A stretch of 43,128 nt of DNA from AG25 sp035517615 (GTDB taxonomy: Bacteria > Gemmatimonadota > Gemmatimonadetes > Gemmatimonadales > GWC2-71-9), in the NCBI GenBank assembly GCA_035517615.1, contig DATIYM010000054.1:1-43128 (forward strand), in the 5' to 3' direction. A program made the position numbers and the translations under genes. Shown piece after piece: positions 15,843-22,873 of the stretch; position 1 is the stretch's first letter, and each line of letters opens with the position of its first letter. The notes beneath the pieces were generated by a model. That model saw only the letters and a list, made by a program, of their open reading frames with translations, did not search any database and was not told the origin of the DNA.

Positions 15843-16259
15843 AGGTATCGACATTCGATATTTGTGCTGTTGATCGTCGTCCTGCTCGGCCCGGTGACTT
15901 TGGCAAGCCAGGACATCCAGGGGCCGCCGCCCGTCCAGCCAATCCACTCGACCCATCACTGGACCACCAGCAACATGATCCTCGCCGGGGCGTACGCCGC
16001 GACCGTGTGGATCGATCTGGCGCAGACGCGCTACTTCCTCAAGGACCCGAAGTGGGAGGAGTCCAACCCGATTCTCGGGAAGCATCCCTCGCCGACCAAG
16101 GTCGATCTCCTGGGACTCGCGGGCGTGGGCGCGATGATCGGCGTCGCGCACGTGGTGGGGAACCCGTGGCGCAACATGCTGCTCGGCCTCGGCGTCGCCG
16201 TGGAGGCGCGGGTCATCGCGTGGAATTCGACGGGGGGAGTGGGGATTCGCCTGTATTAG
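15816..16259 (+). CDS. Small hypothetical membrane protein
   Basis: The product (147 residues from the ATG at 15816) has a first hydrophobic segment (about 13-30, FVLLIVVLLGPVTLA) acting as signal or anchor. Two or three further weak membrane segments follow (MILAGAYAATVWIDLAQT; LLGLAGVGAMIGVAHVVG; NMLLGLGVAVEARVIAW). The D-L-A-Q-T and ESNPILGKHPS motifs are of a kind seen in small membrane proteins of unknown function. The start is uncertain because the in-frame ATG lies inside heptamer repeats; an in-frame ATG at 15786 is the longest option. It is divergent from the response regulator gene and may share its control region. Confidence 0.55.
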   Translation: MSNVEWPISRYRHSIFVLLIVVLLGPVTLASQDIQGPPPVQPIHSTHHWTTSNMILAGAYAATVWIDLAQTRYFLKDPKWEESNPILGKHPSPTKVDLLGLAGVGAMIGVAHVVGNPWRNMLLGLGVAVEARVIAWNSTGGVGIRLY

Positions 16260-16300
16260 CGCGGTGAACTGAGGCGGCGCTCGGCTCACAATGTTACTGT

Positions 16301-17284
16301 ATGACCATGCAGGTCCTCGTTACCGGCGCCGCGGGGTTCATCGGATCGCACGTGGTCGAGCATTTACTGGCGCGCGGCGATCGGGTGCTGGGCATCGATA
16401 ACTTCGATCCATTTTACTCGCCGCGTGAAAAACGGCGCAACCTCGCGAGCGCGCTGCGCCATCGCAATTTCCAGCTGCGTGAGCTCGATCTGGCCGACGC
16501 GCCGGCGTTGCAGGCCGCGCTCGAGCAGGTTTCCTGCGATGTGATCGTGCACCTCGCGGCCAAAGCGGGAGTGCGGCCGTCGATACAGGATCCCCTGGGC
16601 TATGCGCGGGCGAACATCGTTGCCACCCAGGCGCTGCTCGAGGAAGCGGAACGGCACAAGGTCCGGCGTTTCGTGTTCGCATCGTCGTCGTCGGTGTACG
16701 GAAACTCCGCCGCCGTACCGTTCTCGGAGGACGATCCCGCGGTCGAACCGATCTCTCCCTATGCCGCGACCAAACGCGCCGGGGAGCTGCTCTGTTTCAC
16801 GCACCAACGCCTGTACGGCGGCAGCATGCTGTGCCTGCGCTTCTTCACGGTGTACGGGCCGCGCCAGCGCCCCGACCTGGCGATTCGCAAGTTCGCCACG
16901 CTGATGACTTCCGGGCGGCCGATCCAGCTGTTCGGCGACGGCAACACGCAACGCGACTACACCTGGATCGACGACATCGTGACCGGTGTGCTGGGCGCGA
17001 TTGATCGCAGTGTTGCGGTGCCCGAGGAGTACCAGGTGGTGAATCTGGGCGGCAGCCGCGTGACCAGTCTCGCGCGCCTCGTCGCGCTCTTGAGCGAGGC
17101 GTTCGCGATCGAGCCGACGATCGAGCGGCTCCCCCCACAGCCCGGAGATGTCGAGCGGACCTGGGCCAGCGTCGCCAAGGCCGAGCGCCTGTTCGGCTAT
17201 CGGCCCACGACCCCGATCGAGGAAGGAATTCCCAGGTTCGCTGCCTGGTTCAACTCGGGAGTGGCGGAGCTGAGTAGAAGGTAG
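16301..17284 (+). CDS. NAD-dependent epimerase, UDP-glucuronate 4-epimerase-like
   Basis: A 327-residue extended short-chain dehydrogenase/reductase that interconverts nucleotide sugars. Seen are the NAD-binding GAAGFIGSH (9-17), the FASSSSVYG strand, the catalytic YAATK (Tyr154, Lys158) and the FFTVYGPRQRPDLAI block that is typical of UDP-glucuronate 4-epimerases and WbpP-like enzymes. It would make UDP-galacturonate, or a related sugar, for surface polysaccharide. A second in-frame ATG (16307) is an equally possible start, and no clear ribosome site is seen. It is next to two glycosyltransferase genes on the other strand, which fits a polysaccharide role. The exact substrate is not decided by sequence alone. 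Confidence 0.87.
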   Translation: MTMQVLVTGAAGFIGSHVVEHLLARGDRVLGIDNFDPFYSPREKRRNLASALRHRNFQLRELDLADAPALQAALEQVSCDVIVHLAAKAGVRPSIQDPLGYARANIVATQALLEEAERHKVRRFVFASSSSVYGNSAAVPFSEDDPAVEPISPYAATKRAGELLCFTHQRLYGGSMLCLRFFTVYGPRQRPDLAIRKFATLMTSGRPIQLFGDGNTQRDYTWIDDIVTGVLGAIDRSVAVPEEYQVVNLGGSRVTSLARLVALLSEAFAIEPTIERLPPQPGDVERTWASVAKAERLFGYRPTTPIEEGIPRFAAWFNSGVAELSRR

Positions 17285-17314
17285 GCGTGTGTTCCGCGTT
17301 GTCAGGGGCCGGAA

Positions 17315-18505
17315 CTAGAGGAATAACCGATACACGTCGGCTGTTCCTTCGGCAGTTTTCTGCCACGTAAACTGTCTCGCCCGCGCGCGGCCGCGCTCGA
17401 CCAGGATCTCCTGCCGCGACGGGTCGTCGGACAGCTCCTCGAGTGCCGCCACGTAGGCGCCGGGGTCGCGTCCCTCGACCACGACGAGCGCATCACCGCC
17501 CACTTCGCGTAAGCCACCCGCCCCGGACGTCACCACGGGGAGCCCGGACGCGTACGCCTCGAGCACGGGATAGCCGAATCCTTCATAGAGCGAGGGAAAC
17601 AAGAGGACGTCGGCGGTGCGATAGGCGCGGCGCAACGTCGGCTCATCGGCAGCGCCCACGCTGCGCACGAAGCGGCGCAAGTTGAGGCGGTCGATGAGCT
17701 GCTGCTGCGAGCCCGTGAACCGGCCGCCGACCTGCAGCAGGTAGGCGTCCGCGACCGCGCGCAGCCGCGCCACCGTTTCGATCACGAGCGGCACGTTCTT
17801 TCGCTCGACCGTGCTCCCCACGTGCAGCACCACGAACGCGTCGCTCGGAATCCGCCACTCGGTGCGGCCGCGCTCCCGGGCCGCCGTCGATTCCGAGAAG
17901 AACGCCCGATCGACGCCGAACGGCACGACGTGGATCCGTCGTTCGTCGCCGAGCCAGGTGGCGAGCTCGGCCTTGAGCCATTCGGTGGGCACGATGTACG
18001 CCTGCGCCCGGCGCAGGGCCTTGAGCGACTGCCGCAACAGGCGATTGCGGTATCCGTCACGCCAGCTGCCGGTCGGCGTGCGCAGCACGATCACGGGAAG
18101 CAGGTCGTGCACCGTGATGATGACGGGTCGCCGCTTGGCGCTGTTCAGCATGTGCGCGTACGAATGATCGAGGATGTGCACGAGCTGCGCGCGCCGGGCT
18201 TCCCGCCTGAGCCGCCAGGGATAGAGGACGTAGCGCGCCGCGTAGCGCTGCGGGTCGACCAGCGGTCCCGGCAGAATGATCTGCACCGGGTCCAGGGGCT
18301 TGGTCCACCAGCGGTCGAATCCCCCGGAGCGCCGGCGCCGGCGTCCCTCGGCGGCTTCGCGGGTGAGCGCCCCGATCGACGCGGCGAGCCGCGCCTCGAA
18401 ATCGTGCTGGCTCGATTCGAGCCAGTCGTACAGCCGATGCGCGTAGCGATCCATGGAGGGCCAGCGCTCGAGGGGCAGATCGGGGACGAGCAGGGCGCGT
18501 TTCAT
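17315..18505 (-). CDS. Glycosyltransferase family 4
   Basis: A 396-residue GT4 glycosyltransferase with two Rossmann domains. The donor-binding C-terminal domain (about 200-380) shows VVLHVGSTVERKNVPLVIE, the LFPSLYEGFGYPVLEAYASG block with the E-x7-E pair, and GLPVVTSGAGGLREV. The N-terminal domain includes LVHILDHSYAH and ITVHDLLPV. It acts at the inner face of the cytoplasmic membrane on a polysaccharide or lipid-linked acceptor. It follows another GT4 gene by 43 bases that hold a perfect hairpin, so the two are probably one transcript. The sugar specificity cannot be told. Confidence 0.88.
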   Translation of the reverse strand: MKRALLVPDLPLERWPSMDRYAHRLYDWLESSQHDFEARLAASIGALTREAAEGRRRRRSGGFDRWWTKPLDPVQIILPGPLVDPQRYAARYVLYPWRLRREARRAQLVHILDHSYAHMLNSAKRRPVIITVHDLLPVIVLRTPTGSWRDGYRNRLLRQSLKALRRAQAYIVPTEWLKAELATWLGDERRIHVVPFGVDRAFFSESTAARERGRTEWRIPSDAFVVLHVGSTVERKNVPLVIETVARLRAVADAYLLQVGGRFTGSQQQLIDRLNLRRFVRSVGAADEPTLRRAYRTADVLLFPSLYEGFGYPVLEAYASGLPVVTSGAGGLREVGGDALVVVEGRDPGAYVAALEELSDDPSRQEILVERGRARARQFTWQKTAEGTADVYRLFL

Positions 18506-18509
18506 ACGC

Positions 18510-18530
18510 CGTCGCTACGACGTAGCGACG
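18510..18530. repeat. Perfect intercistronic hairpin between two glycosyltransferase genes
   Basis: CGTCGCTAC (18510-18518), three bases, then GTAGCGACG (18522-18530). It lies between the stop of the upstream GT4 gene and the start of the next one, 5 bases before the ATG. A partial third copy (GCAGCGACGTA) follows. It has no T tract, so it is not a standard terminator; it may affect translation or RNA processing. Confidence 0.6.
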
Positions 18531-18548
18531 CAGCGACGTACAACGCTG

Positions 18549-19655
18549 TCATGCAAGGATCTCTCCCCAAAACCGTATCGTTCTCTCCGCGATCGCGTCA
18601 TCCGAGAAGCGTTCCATGATGCGCGAGCGCGCGGCACGCGCGAGCGGCTGGCGCTGTGTCTGGTCGGCCATGGCGCGCAAGGCTTCGGCCAGTGCGCCCG
18701 GATTGTCCGGTGGAACGACGGTCCCGGACTCACCGATGATTTCGGGAATCACGCCCGATGCCGTGCCCACCACCGCAACTTCGTGCGCCATGGCTTCCAT
18801 CAGGGCCTGGCCCGTCGGCTCGCGCCATTCGCGCGTGGCGCGCGACGGGAGCACCAGCACGTCCAGGTCGGGCCATAAATGACCGATTTGATCCGACGGC
18901 AGCGCTCCCATCCAACGGATCCGGGGCGACAGGCGCAGCTCACTGGCCAGCCGTTCCAGCCCTTCCCGCTCCGGCCCTTCGCCCGCGACCGTCAGATGCC
19001 ACCGCTCGCCACGATTCTGCGCCAGCGCGTGCAGCAAGGTATCGAGCCCTTTCTCCGGGACTAGGCGACCGATATACCCGATCGCGAGCCCTTCGTGATA
19101 CGCGTGCTCCGGATTGGTGGCGACGGCCACGCCGAGCTGCGGGATGACGGTGAGCGGCAGTGCGGGACGCTCCTGCCGCAACAACTCGGCCGCGGCCGCG
19201 CTGCCGGCGATCACCCCGCGCACGCGATCGAGCGTGGCGTTGCGGCGCAGGTGCATGCGCCACGACGCGCGCTCCAGGTTCCCCGCCAGCGACAGTACCG
19301 CGGGTATCCCGGCGCGCCGGGCGCCCCGCGCGAGCTGCGCGGCCACTCCGGTTTCGGGCTCCTCTTCGATCTGGACCAGATCGGGGCGCTTGTCGCGCAG
19401 CAGGGCCCGCAGCTCGCGACGTCCGAACCGCAGCGTCTCGAAGTTCGAGTAGCGTCGCGCCGCGATGGGAAACGTCTCGATGCCGCCCTGCCGCTCCCAG
19501 CGCGCCTCGACTGCACGGTGCAGCGCGGGATCGATTGAGCGATGCGGCACGCCGATCGTCACGTCGACGTCTCGCGCCGCCAGCGCGTGCAGCTTGCCGC
19601 GCCTGGCGGGGTCGAGATACACGTGAGAAATGATGACGACGCGATGCACCGGCAT
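18549..19655 (-). CDS. Glycosyltransferase family 4
   Basis: A 368-residue GT4 enzyme. The opening VHRVVIISHVYLDPARRGKL is typical of the acceptor domain. The donor domain has IGYIGRLVPEKGLDTLLHA, LTVAGEGPEREGLERLA, LPSRATREWREPTGQALMEAMAHE and GVIPEIIGESG. The Glu-x7-Glu site is represented by the REPTGQALMEAM segment. It is first in a two-gene operon with the next GT4 gene. Together with the epimerase they look like part of an exopolysaccharide or lipopolysaccharide locus. Its acceptor is unknown. Confidence 0.88.
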   Translation of the reverse strand: MPVHRVVIISHVYLDPARRGKLHALAARDVDVTIGVPHRSIDPALHRAVEARWERQGGIETFPIAARRYSNFETLRFGRRELRALLRDKRPDLVQIEEEPETGVAAQLARGARRAGIPAVLSLAGNLERASWRMHLRRNATLDRVRGVIAGSAAAAELLRQERPALPLTVIPQLGVAVATNPEHAYHEGLAIGYIGRLVPEKGLDTLLHALAQNRGERWHLTVAGEGPEREGLERLASELRLSPRIRWMGALPSDQIGHLWPDLDVLVLPSRATREWREPTGQALMEAMAHEVAVVGTASGVIPEIIGESGTVVPPDNPGALAEALRAMADQTQRQPLARAARSRIMERFSDDAIAERTIRFWGEILA

Positions 19656-19754
19656 TGTGCGCTGCTGCCCTTGGAGGAGGGGTCGACCACAAGCTAAACG
19701 GAGTTGTTCGGAGTGAAAGTCCGGTTGCTCCGAGTCCCTGCCGCCAGCCGAAGC

Positions 19755-20150
19755 CTACGGTTCGGGACGGACCGGGTGGCGGCCAAAGTACCCCTCATCC
19801 CAGGCAACGGCGAATGACGATTCGCACCGCTTGCAGCTCAGCGTGAGGGGCGCGCCGAACAGCGGCACCCGGTGCGCGCAGGACGGGCACACGCCATACT
19901 GCTCGCCCCAACTCGGCGGCGGCAACAGCAGGGCGTTCCTGGGGCGGGGAACGACCGTCCAGCGATCCGGGCGGCGATCCACCACGTCGAACAGGGTAGT
20001 GGGCAGTGCGATGGTGTCGCCGTGGACCTCGAGCTCGACCATGATTTCGGTCGCGTCGCTCACGCGGTACCAGGCGCCCCGTCGCAGCGGAAATGGTCCA
20101 TCGCTCCTGAGCCGGGCCCACGAGCTGGGCAGTGTCGTTGGATCGGTCAT
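19755..20150 (-). CDS. Hypothetical zinc-ribbon protein
   Basis: The 131-residue product is not recognised. Its C-terminal part has two cysteine pairs, CPSC (Cys88, Cys91) and CKRC (Cys106, Cys109), spaced like a zinc ribbon. The first 70 residues are probably a small beta domain (WYRVSDATEIMVELEVHG). There is no signal peptide or membrane segment, so it should be cytoplasmic. It stands alone between the glycosyltransferases and the tRNA gene on the opposite strand. Confidence 0.65.
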   Translation of the reverse strand: MTDPTTLPSSWARLRSDGPFPLRRGAWYRVSDATEIMVELEVHGDTIALPTTLFDVVDRRPDRWTVVPRPRNALLLPPPSWGEQYGVCPSCAHRVPLFGAPLTLSCKRCESSFAVAWDEGYFGRHPVRPEP

Positions 20151-20303
20151 GGGGCTGCAAACATGGGAATGAACGATGCTCGCGAAAGCCCCTCACTCGG
20201 GTGGGGTTGCCGCTCGATTGGCGTAAGGCCCGCTACATTTGTGTTTGCATTGTGTCGCGACCGGGGTGGGGCAGCATATTGTGGGTGAATATGGTGCAGC
20301 GAC

Positions 20304-20377
20304 GGGCCCTTAGCTCAGGTGGTTAGAGCAGCGGACTCATAATCCGTAGGTCCCGGGTTCAAATCCCGGAGGGCCCA
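20304..20377 (+). tRNA. tRNA with CAU anticodon, probably tRNA-Ile2 (or elongator Met)
   Basis: The 74-nt cloverleaf has acceptor GGGCCCT/AGGGCCC, D-arm GCTC/GAGC, an anticodon stem GCGGA/TCCGT with loop CTCATAA (anticodon CAT), and T-arm CCGGG-TTCAAAT-CCCGG, with discriminator A. The CCA end is not encoded. The acceptor and TTAGCTCAG start resemble tRNA-Ile2, whose C34 is changed to lysidine by TilS. Elongator tRNA-Met has the same anticodon, so identity is not certain. A terminator follows. Confidence 0.92.
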
Positions 20378-20384
20378 CTCAAAC

Positions 20385-20459
20385 GGAGAACGCGGAACGT
20401 GAAACGCGGAACGAGTGTGCGTCCACCCGTTCCGCGTTCCGTCGTCTGCGTTCTTTTTT
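20385..20459 (+). terminator. tRNA terminator built from heptanucleotide repeats
   Basis: The left side has four 7-mers (GGAGAAC, GCGGAAC, GTGAAAC, GCGGAAC; 20385-20412). The right side has the inverse (GTTCCGC, GTTCCGT, CGTCTGC, GTTC; 20429-20453). The outer and inner 7-mers pair well around a central mismatch zone, and six T follow (20454-20459). It lies 7 bases after the tRNA, and this is the most likely transcript end. Confidence 0.7.
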
Positions 20460-20492
20460 CCAAGGATTGAGAACGCCAGCCTTCCCGTCCCC

Positions 20493-20837
20493 TTACGCCC
20501 CGCTCCCGCCGTTCGATCCGTTAACGCCCCCGACCTTCGACCGACCACCGGTCACCGCCAGCCACCGCTTCCGTAGCGCGGTCAGCTCTTCCAGCTTCGA
20601 GCGCAGTCCCGCGATCTCCAAATCGATGTTCTGCAGCCGCCAGTCGATGTACTGTTCGGTCTGTTCCGGCGTCCAGTCCGACGATCCCTGCATCAACGTC
20701 TGCTCCGGCAACGTTGGGCCGTGACCGTTCCTCTCATCGTGCCCATTGCCATTGTGGCCATTGCCGTTGCCCTCGGACGCCTGCAGCGCGTCGAGCACCT
20801 CAGTCCGAGGTCCGAACACGCCTAACTTTCTTGCCAT
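20493..20837 (-). CDS. Hypothetical protein with Asn-Gly-His repeats and a coiled-coil segment
   Basis: The 114-residue product is not recognised. It begins MARKLGVFGPRTEVLDALQ, then has a repeated NGNGH segment (about 24-39), then a helical stretch with heptad character (YIDWRLQNIDLEIAGLRSKLEELTALRKRWL, written here as separate motifs: IDLEIAGLRSKLEE and LTALRKRWL), and ends in a Gly/Ser/Asn-rich tail. A GAGG ribosome site lies 6 bases before the ATG. There is no signal peptide. Probably a small cytoplasmic structural or partner protein. Confidence 0.65.
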   Translation of the reverse strand: MARKLGVFGPRTEVLDALQASEGNGNGHNGNGHDERNGHGPTLPEQTLMQGSSDWTPEQTEQYIDWRLQNIDLEIAGLRSKLEELTALRKRWLAVTGGRSKVGGVNGSNGGSGA

Positions 20838-21175
20838 GACTTGCCTCGCTTTTCTAGGGTCGTACTGAATCCGCGGGGGTGAGAAGCACCGCTCGCGGTC
20901 CAGGGCGCTATGGGTGGCTCAGGCAAGAGGTGCGCCGGGAGTTCTTTGTGACCGGGGTCACGCGAATGTGGAGCAGATGTGCGCCGACAATGGCTTGGTG
21001 TTGGCTTGAGGCATCGCATTCACCAACGGCATTTGCATTTCTCACGAGGCGGAAGGAGAGCCGGCGTTCTCGCGTATTAAGGAAGGGGGCGTGGCGATTG
21101 GTATGGTTGTGGCGGCCACGCTACAGCATCAGCCAGCGCCGGGCCGACGATGGGACCTCGATTGTGGCGGCCGCG
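20838..21175. other. Gene-free stretch with an 18-bp direct repeat at its end
   Basis: No convincing gene was found in these 338 bases; open frames here lack ribosome sites and protein-like composition. An 18-base sequence containing the palindrome GTGGC-G-GCCAC (21107-21124) recurs with one mismatch at 21162-21179, partly inside the end of the neighbouring lipoprotein gene. Nothing else is recognised. Confidence 0.5.
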
Positions 21176-21613
21176 CTACTGGTGGCTGGCGAGCCAGGTC
21201 CCCGACAGCACGTAGGAGTTTCCCGACACAGTGAGCTGAACGGTGGCGTTGCCCGTCATGTTCGTGGCGGAAGTTGCCTGCCCGGTACTGTGCCAGTTGG
21301 GGCTGTCGAAATTGAAGGCTACGGCTGAGCCGGTTACGGTCCCGTTGGTGACGCTGCCGCTGCCTGAGGGCAGCAGACTGCCGCAGTTGATCGTGCCGCC
21401 ACTGTAGGAGCCAGTGAGCGACGAGCCCTCCTGCGTGAGGTTCAGAATGATGCCGGACACCGCACACGTCACCGCGCCGCCGACGCTGGTTAATGTGCCG
21501 ATGCTATAGGTCCAGCGGCCGGTCAGCGTTGCTCCGGGCGGAAGGCTTCCCGTCGAGGTCGAGCCGCTGCAGGCTGCTACACTGAGAACGAGGAGTGCGG
21601 GAGTAATTCGCAT
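21176..21613 (-). CDS. Small hypothetical lipoprotein
   Basis: The 145-residue product has a lipoprotein signal with lipobox SVAAC (Cys15), then Ser/Gly/Thr-rich beta sequence (ATLTGRWTYSIGTL; SSLTGSYSGGTINCG; VQLTVSGNSYVLSGTWLAS). Two further cysteines may form a disulfide. The pattern suggests a small beta-sandwich or barrel attached to a membrane. No family is recognised. It lies alone in the sparse interval between two tRNA genes. Confidence 0.65.
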   Translation of the reverse strand: MRITPALLVLSVAACSGSTSTGSLPPGATLTGRWTYSIGTLTSVGGAVTCAVSGIILNLTQEGSSLTGSYSGGTINCGSLLPSGSGSVTNGTVTGSAVAFNFDSPNWHSTGQATSATNMTGNATVQLTVSGNSYVLSGTWLASHQ

Positions 21614-21808
21614 AGGTCGCGCATGAATACGCGCGAACGCCTACCTGTGTTCCCTCGATGGAGTTTCGTTGCTCGCTGCGGCCGCAGCGTCGGGCGTTTC
21701 GTTTGTAGCGGAATTGGTGTCGGTGGTGACGTGCAGTGACGTGGGGAAATGGCTACTTTGGCACCACCCATGACACCACGGCCTCTACCGTCCCATCCTG
21801 GAGATCCG

Positions 21809-22279
21809 ATGCGTATTTACAACCTCGTATTCTGTCTCCTGCTCGCCGCCGCCCCCGCGCTCACGTCGCAGGCGTCGACCCCAGCGCCGAAGCCGGCCCA
21901 GCTGCATTGGGGGCCGGCGCCGGCCGCCTTCCCCAAAGGCGCGAAGATGGCGGTACTGAAGGGGGACCCCGCCAAAGCAGGGCAGTTTACCGTCGAGCTG
22001 TCGTTTCCGGCCGGATACATTATTCCGCCCCACTCCCATCCCGCCGACGAAATCGTCACCGTCAAGAAGGGCGTCCTGCTCGTCGGTATGGGTGATGCCT
22101 TCGACCTTGCCAATGCCAAGCACATGAAGGTAGGGCAGAAGGGCACGATTCCGACGGGGCAGCACCACTTCGCCGCAGCGAGCGGCGCCACGGTGATCAC
22201 CGTGAGCGGCAAGGGTCCTTTTGAGATGACCTATGTGAATCCCGCGGACGATCCGCGGACGCCGCCGGCTAAGTCGTAA
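21809..22279 (+). CDS. Exported cupin-domain protein
   Basis: A 156-residue single-cupin protein. The ATG at 21809 has GGAG five bases upstream and gives a clear signal peptide (FCLLLAAAPALTSQA). The open frame continues to 21749, but those residues are not signal-like. The cupin barrel shows the metal-binding motif IPPHSHPADEIVTVKKG (His-x-His and a following Glu) and a second-motif His in GQHHFAAAS. Such ChrR-like cupins bind a metal and may sense or detoxify small molecules. Its location should be periplasmic. No operon partner is seen. Confidence 0.75.
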   Translation: MRIYNLVFCLLLAAAPALTSQASTPAPKPAQLHWGPAPAAFPKGAKMAVLKGDPAKAGQFTVELSFPAGYIIPPHSHPADEIVTVKKGVLLVGMGDAFDLANAKHMKVGQKGTIPTGQHHFAAASGATVITVSGKGPFEMTYVNPADDPRTPPAKS

Positions 22280-22308
22280 CGGGGCAGCGGCGCAGCTCAC
22301 GGGGGACG

Positions 22309-22340
22309 GGCCTGCGCCAGTCCGGCGCGGGCCGTTCTCT
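22309..22340 (+). terminator. Probable terminator after the cupin gene
   Basis: A 10-bp stem with one G-T pair (GGCCTGCGCC at 22309-22318 and GGCGCGGGCC at 22324-22333) and a 5-base loop is followed by a weak T-rich tail (GTTCTCT). It lies about 30 bases past the stop codon. Confidence 0.45.
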
Positions 22341-22441
22341 GCAAGTGGAGTTCCGAGTCGAGCCGTTCGCGTCTATTTTGAGTGAGCGCTTACACACCAC
22401 GAGGTGGCGCTCCGGTAGAGTGGAAGTCGGTGGAGCTCAAC

Positions 22442-22515
22442 GGGTGGTTAGCTCAGCTGGTTAGAGCGCCGGTCTCACATACCGGAGGTCACTGGTTCGA
22501 GTCCAGTACCGCCCA
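22442..22515 (+). tRNA. tRNA-Val (CAC anticodon)
   Basis: The 74-nt cloverleaf has acceptor GGGTGGT/ACCGCCC (one G-T pair), D-arm GCTC/GAGC, anticodon stem CCGGT/ACCGG with loop CTCACAT (anticodon CAC), and T-arm ACTGG-TTCGAGT-CCAGT, with discriminator A. The CCA end is not encoded. The next open frame starts only three bases later. Confidence 0.94.
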
Positions 22516-22518
22516 TTC

Positions 22519-22863
22519 ATGACTCTCCCGCGCGTCGCCCTCGCCTCCGCGCTGCTCGTCTCCTTCATTACTCCGCTCCGCGGTCAGACCCCCGATTCCA
22601 GCCGCATCGGGGCACTCCAGCGCTTCCGCGCCGCCTCGGAAAGCACCGCCGCTCGCGAGACCTGGTCGTCCACCGGCGCATGGGTCGGCGGCATTGGTGG
22701 CGCGATCACTTTCGGCGCCGCCTTCTACACGTTCACCCATCGTGATGGAGCGGTGAACAACACGGCGGGCACGCTGGGCGGGACCATGGTCGGCGCGGCG
22801 TTCGGTGCGGCGGGAGGAGCGCTGCTGGGGGCGTTCGTTGGGTCGTTGATTGAGAAGAAGTGA
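22519..22863 (+). CDS. Hypothetical exported glycine-zipper protein starting 3 bases after tRNA-Val
   Basis: The 114-residue product has a signal peptide (RVALASALLVSFITPLRGQ) and a C-terminal half rich in Gly/Ala (GTLGGTMVGAAFGAAGG, ALLGAFVGSLIEKK) like glycine-zipper membrane proteins. The ATG lies three bases after the tRNA, so its only possible ribosome site would be inside the tRNA, and none is seen. If the precursor is cut at the tRNA 3' end, the message would be leaderless. No other good start is present, since the next in-frame Met is far inside. The function is unknown. Confidence 0.65.
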   Translation: MTLPRVALASALLVSFITPLRGQTPDSSRIGALQRFRAASESTAARETWSSTGAWVGGIGGAITFGAAFYTFTHRDGAVNNTAGTLGGTMVGAAFGAAGGALLGAFVGSLIEKK

Positions 22864-22873
22864 CACTCCGCAA

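Noticed and set aside
20879..21328. Open frame in the gene-poor stretch
   Set aside because: Composition is Arg/Trp-rich and unlike a protein, there is no ribosome site, and it overlaps the end of a better-supported lipoprotein gene on the other strand.
20304..22515. Integrative element at the tRNA genes
   Set aside because: No integrase, no duplicated tRNA 3' end and no att-like repeat matching either tRNA.
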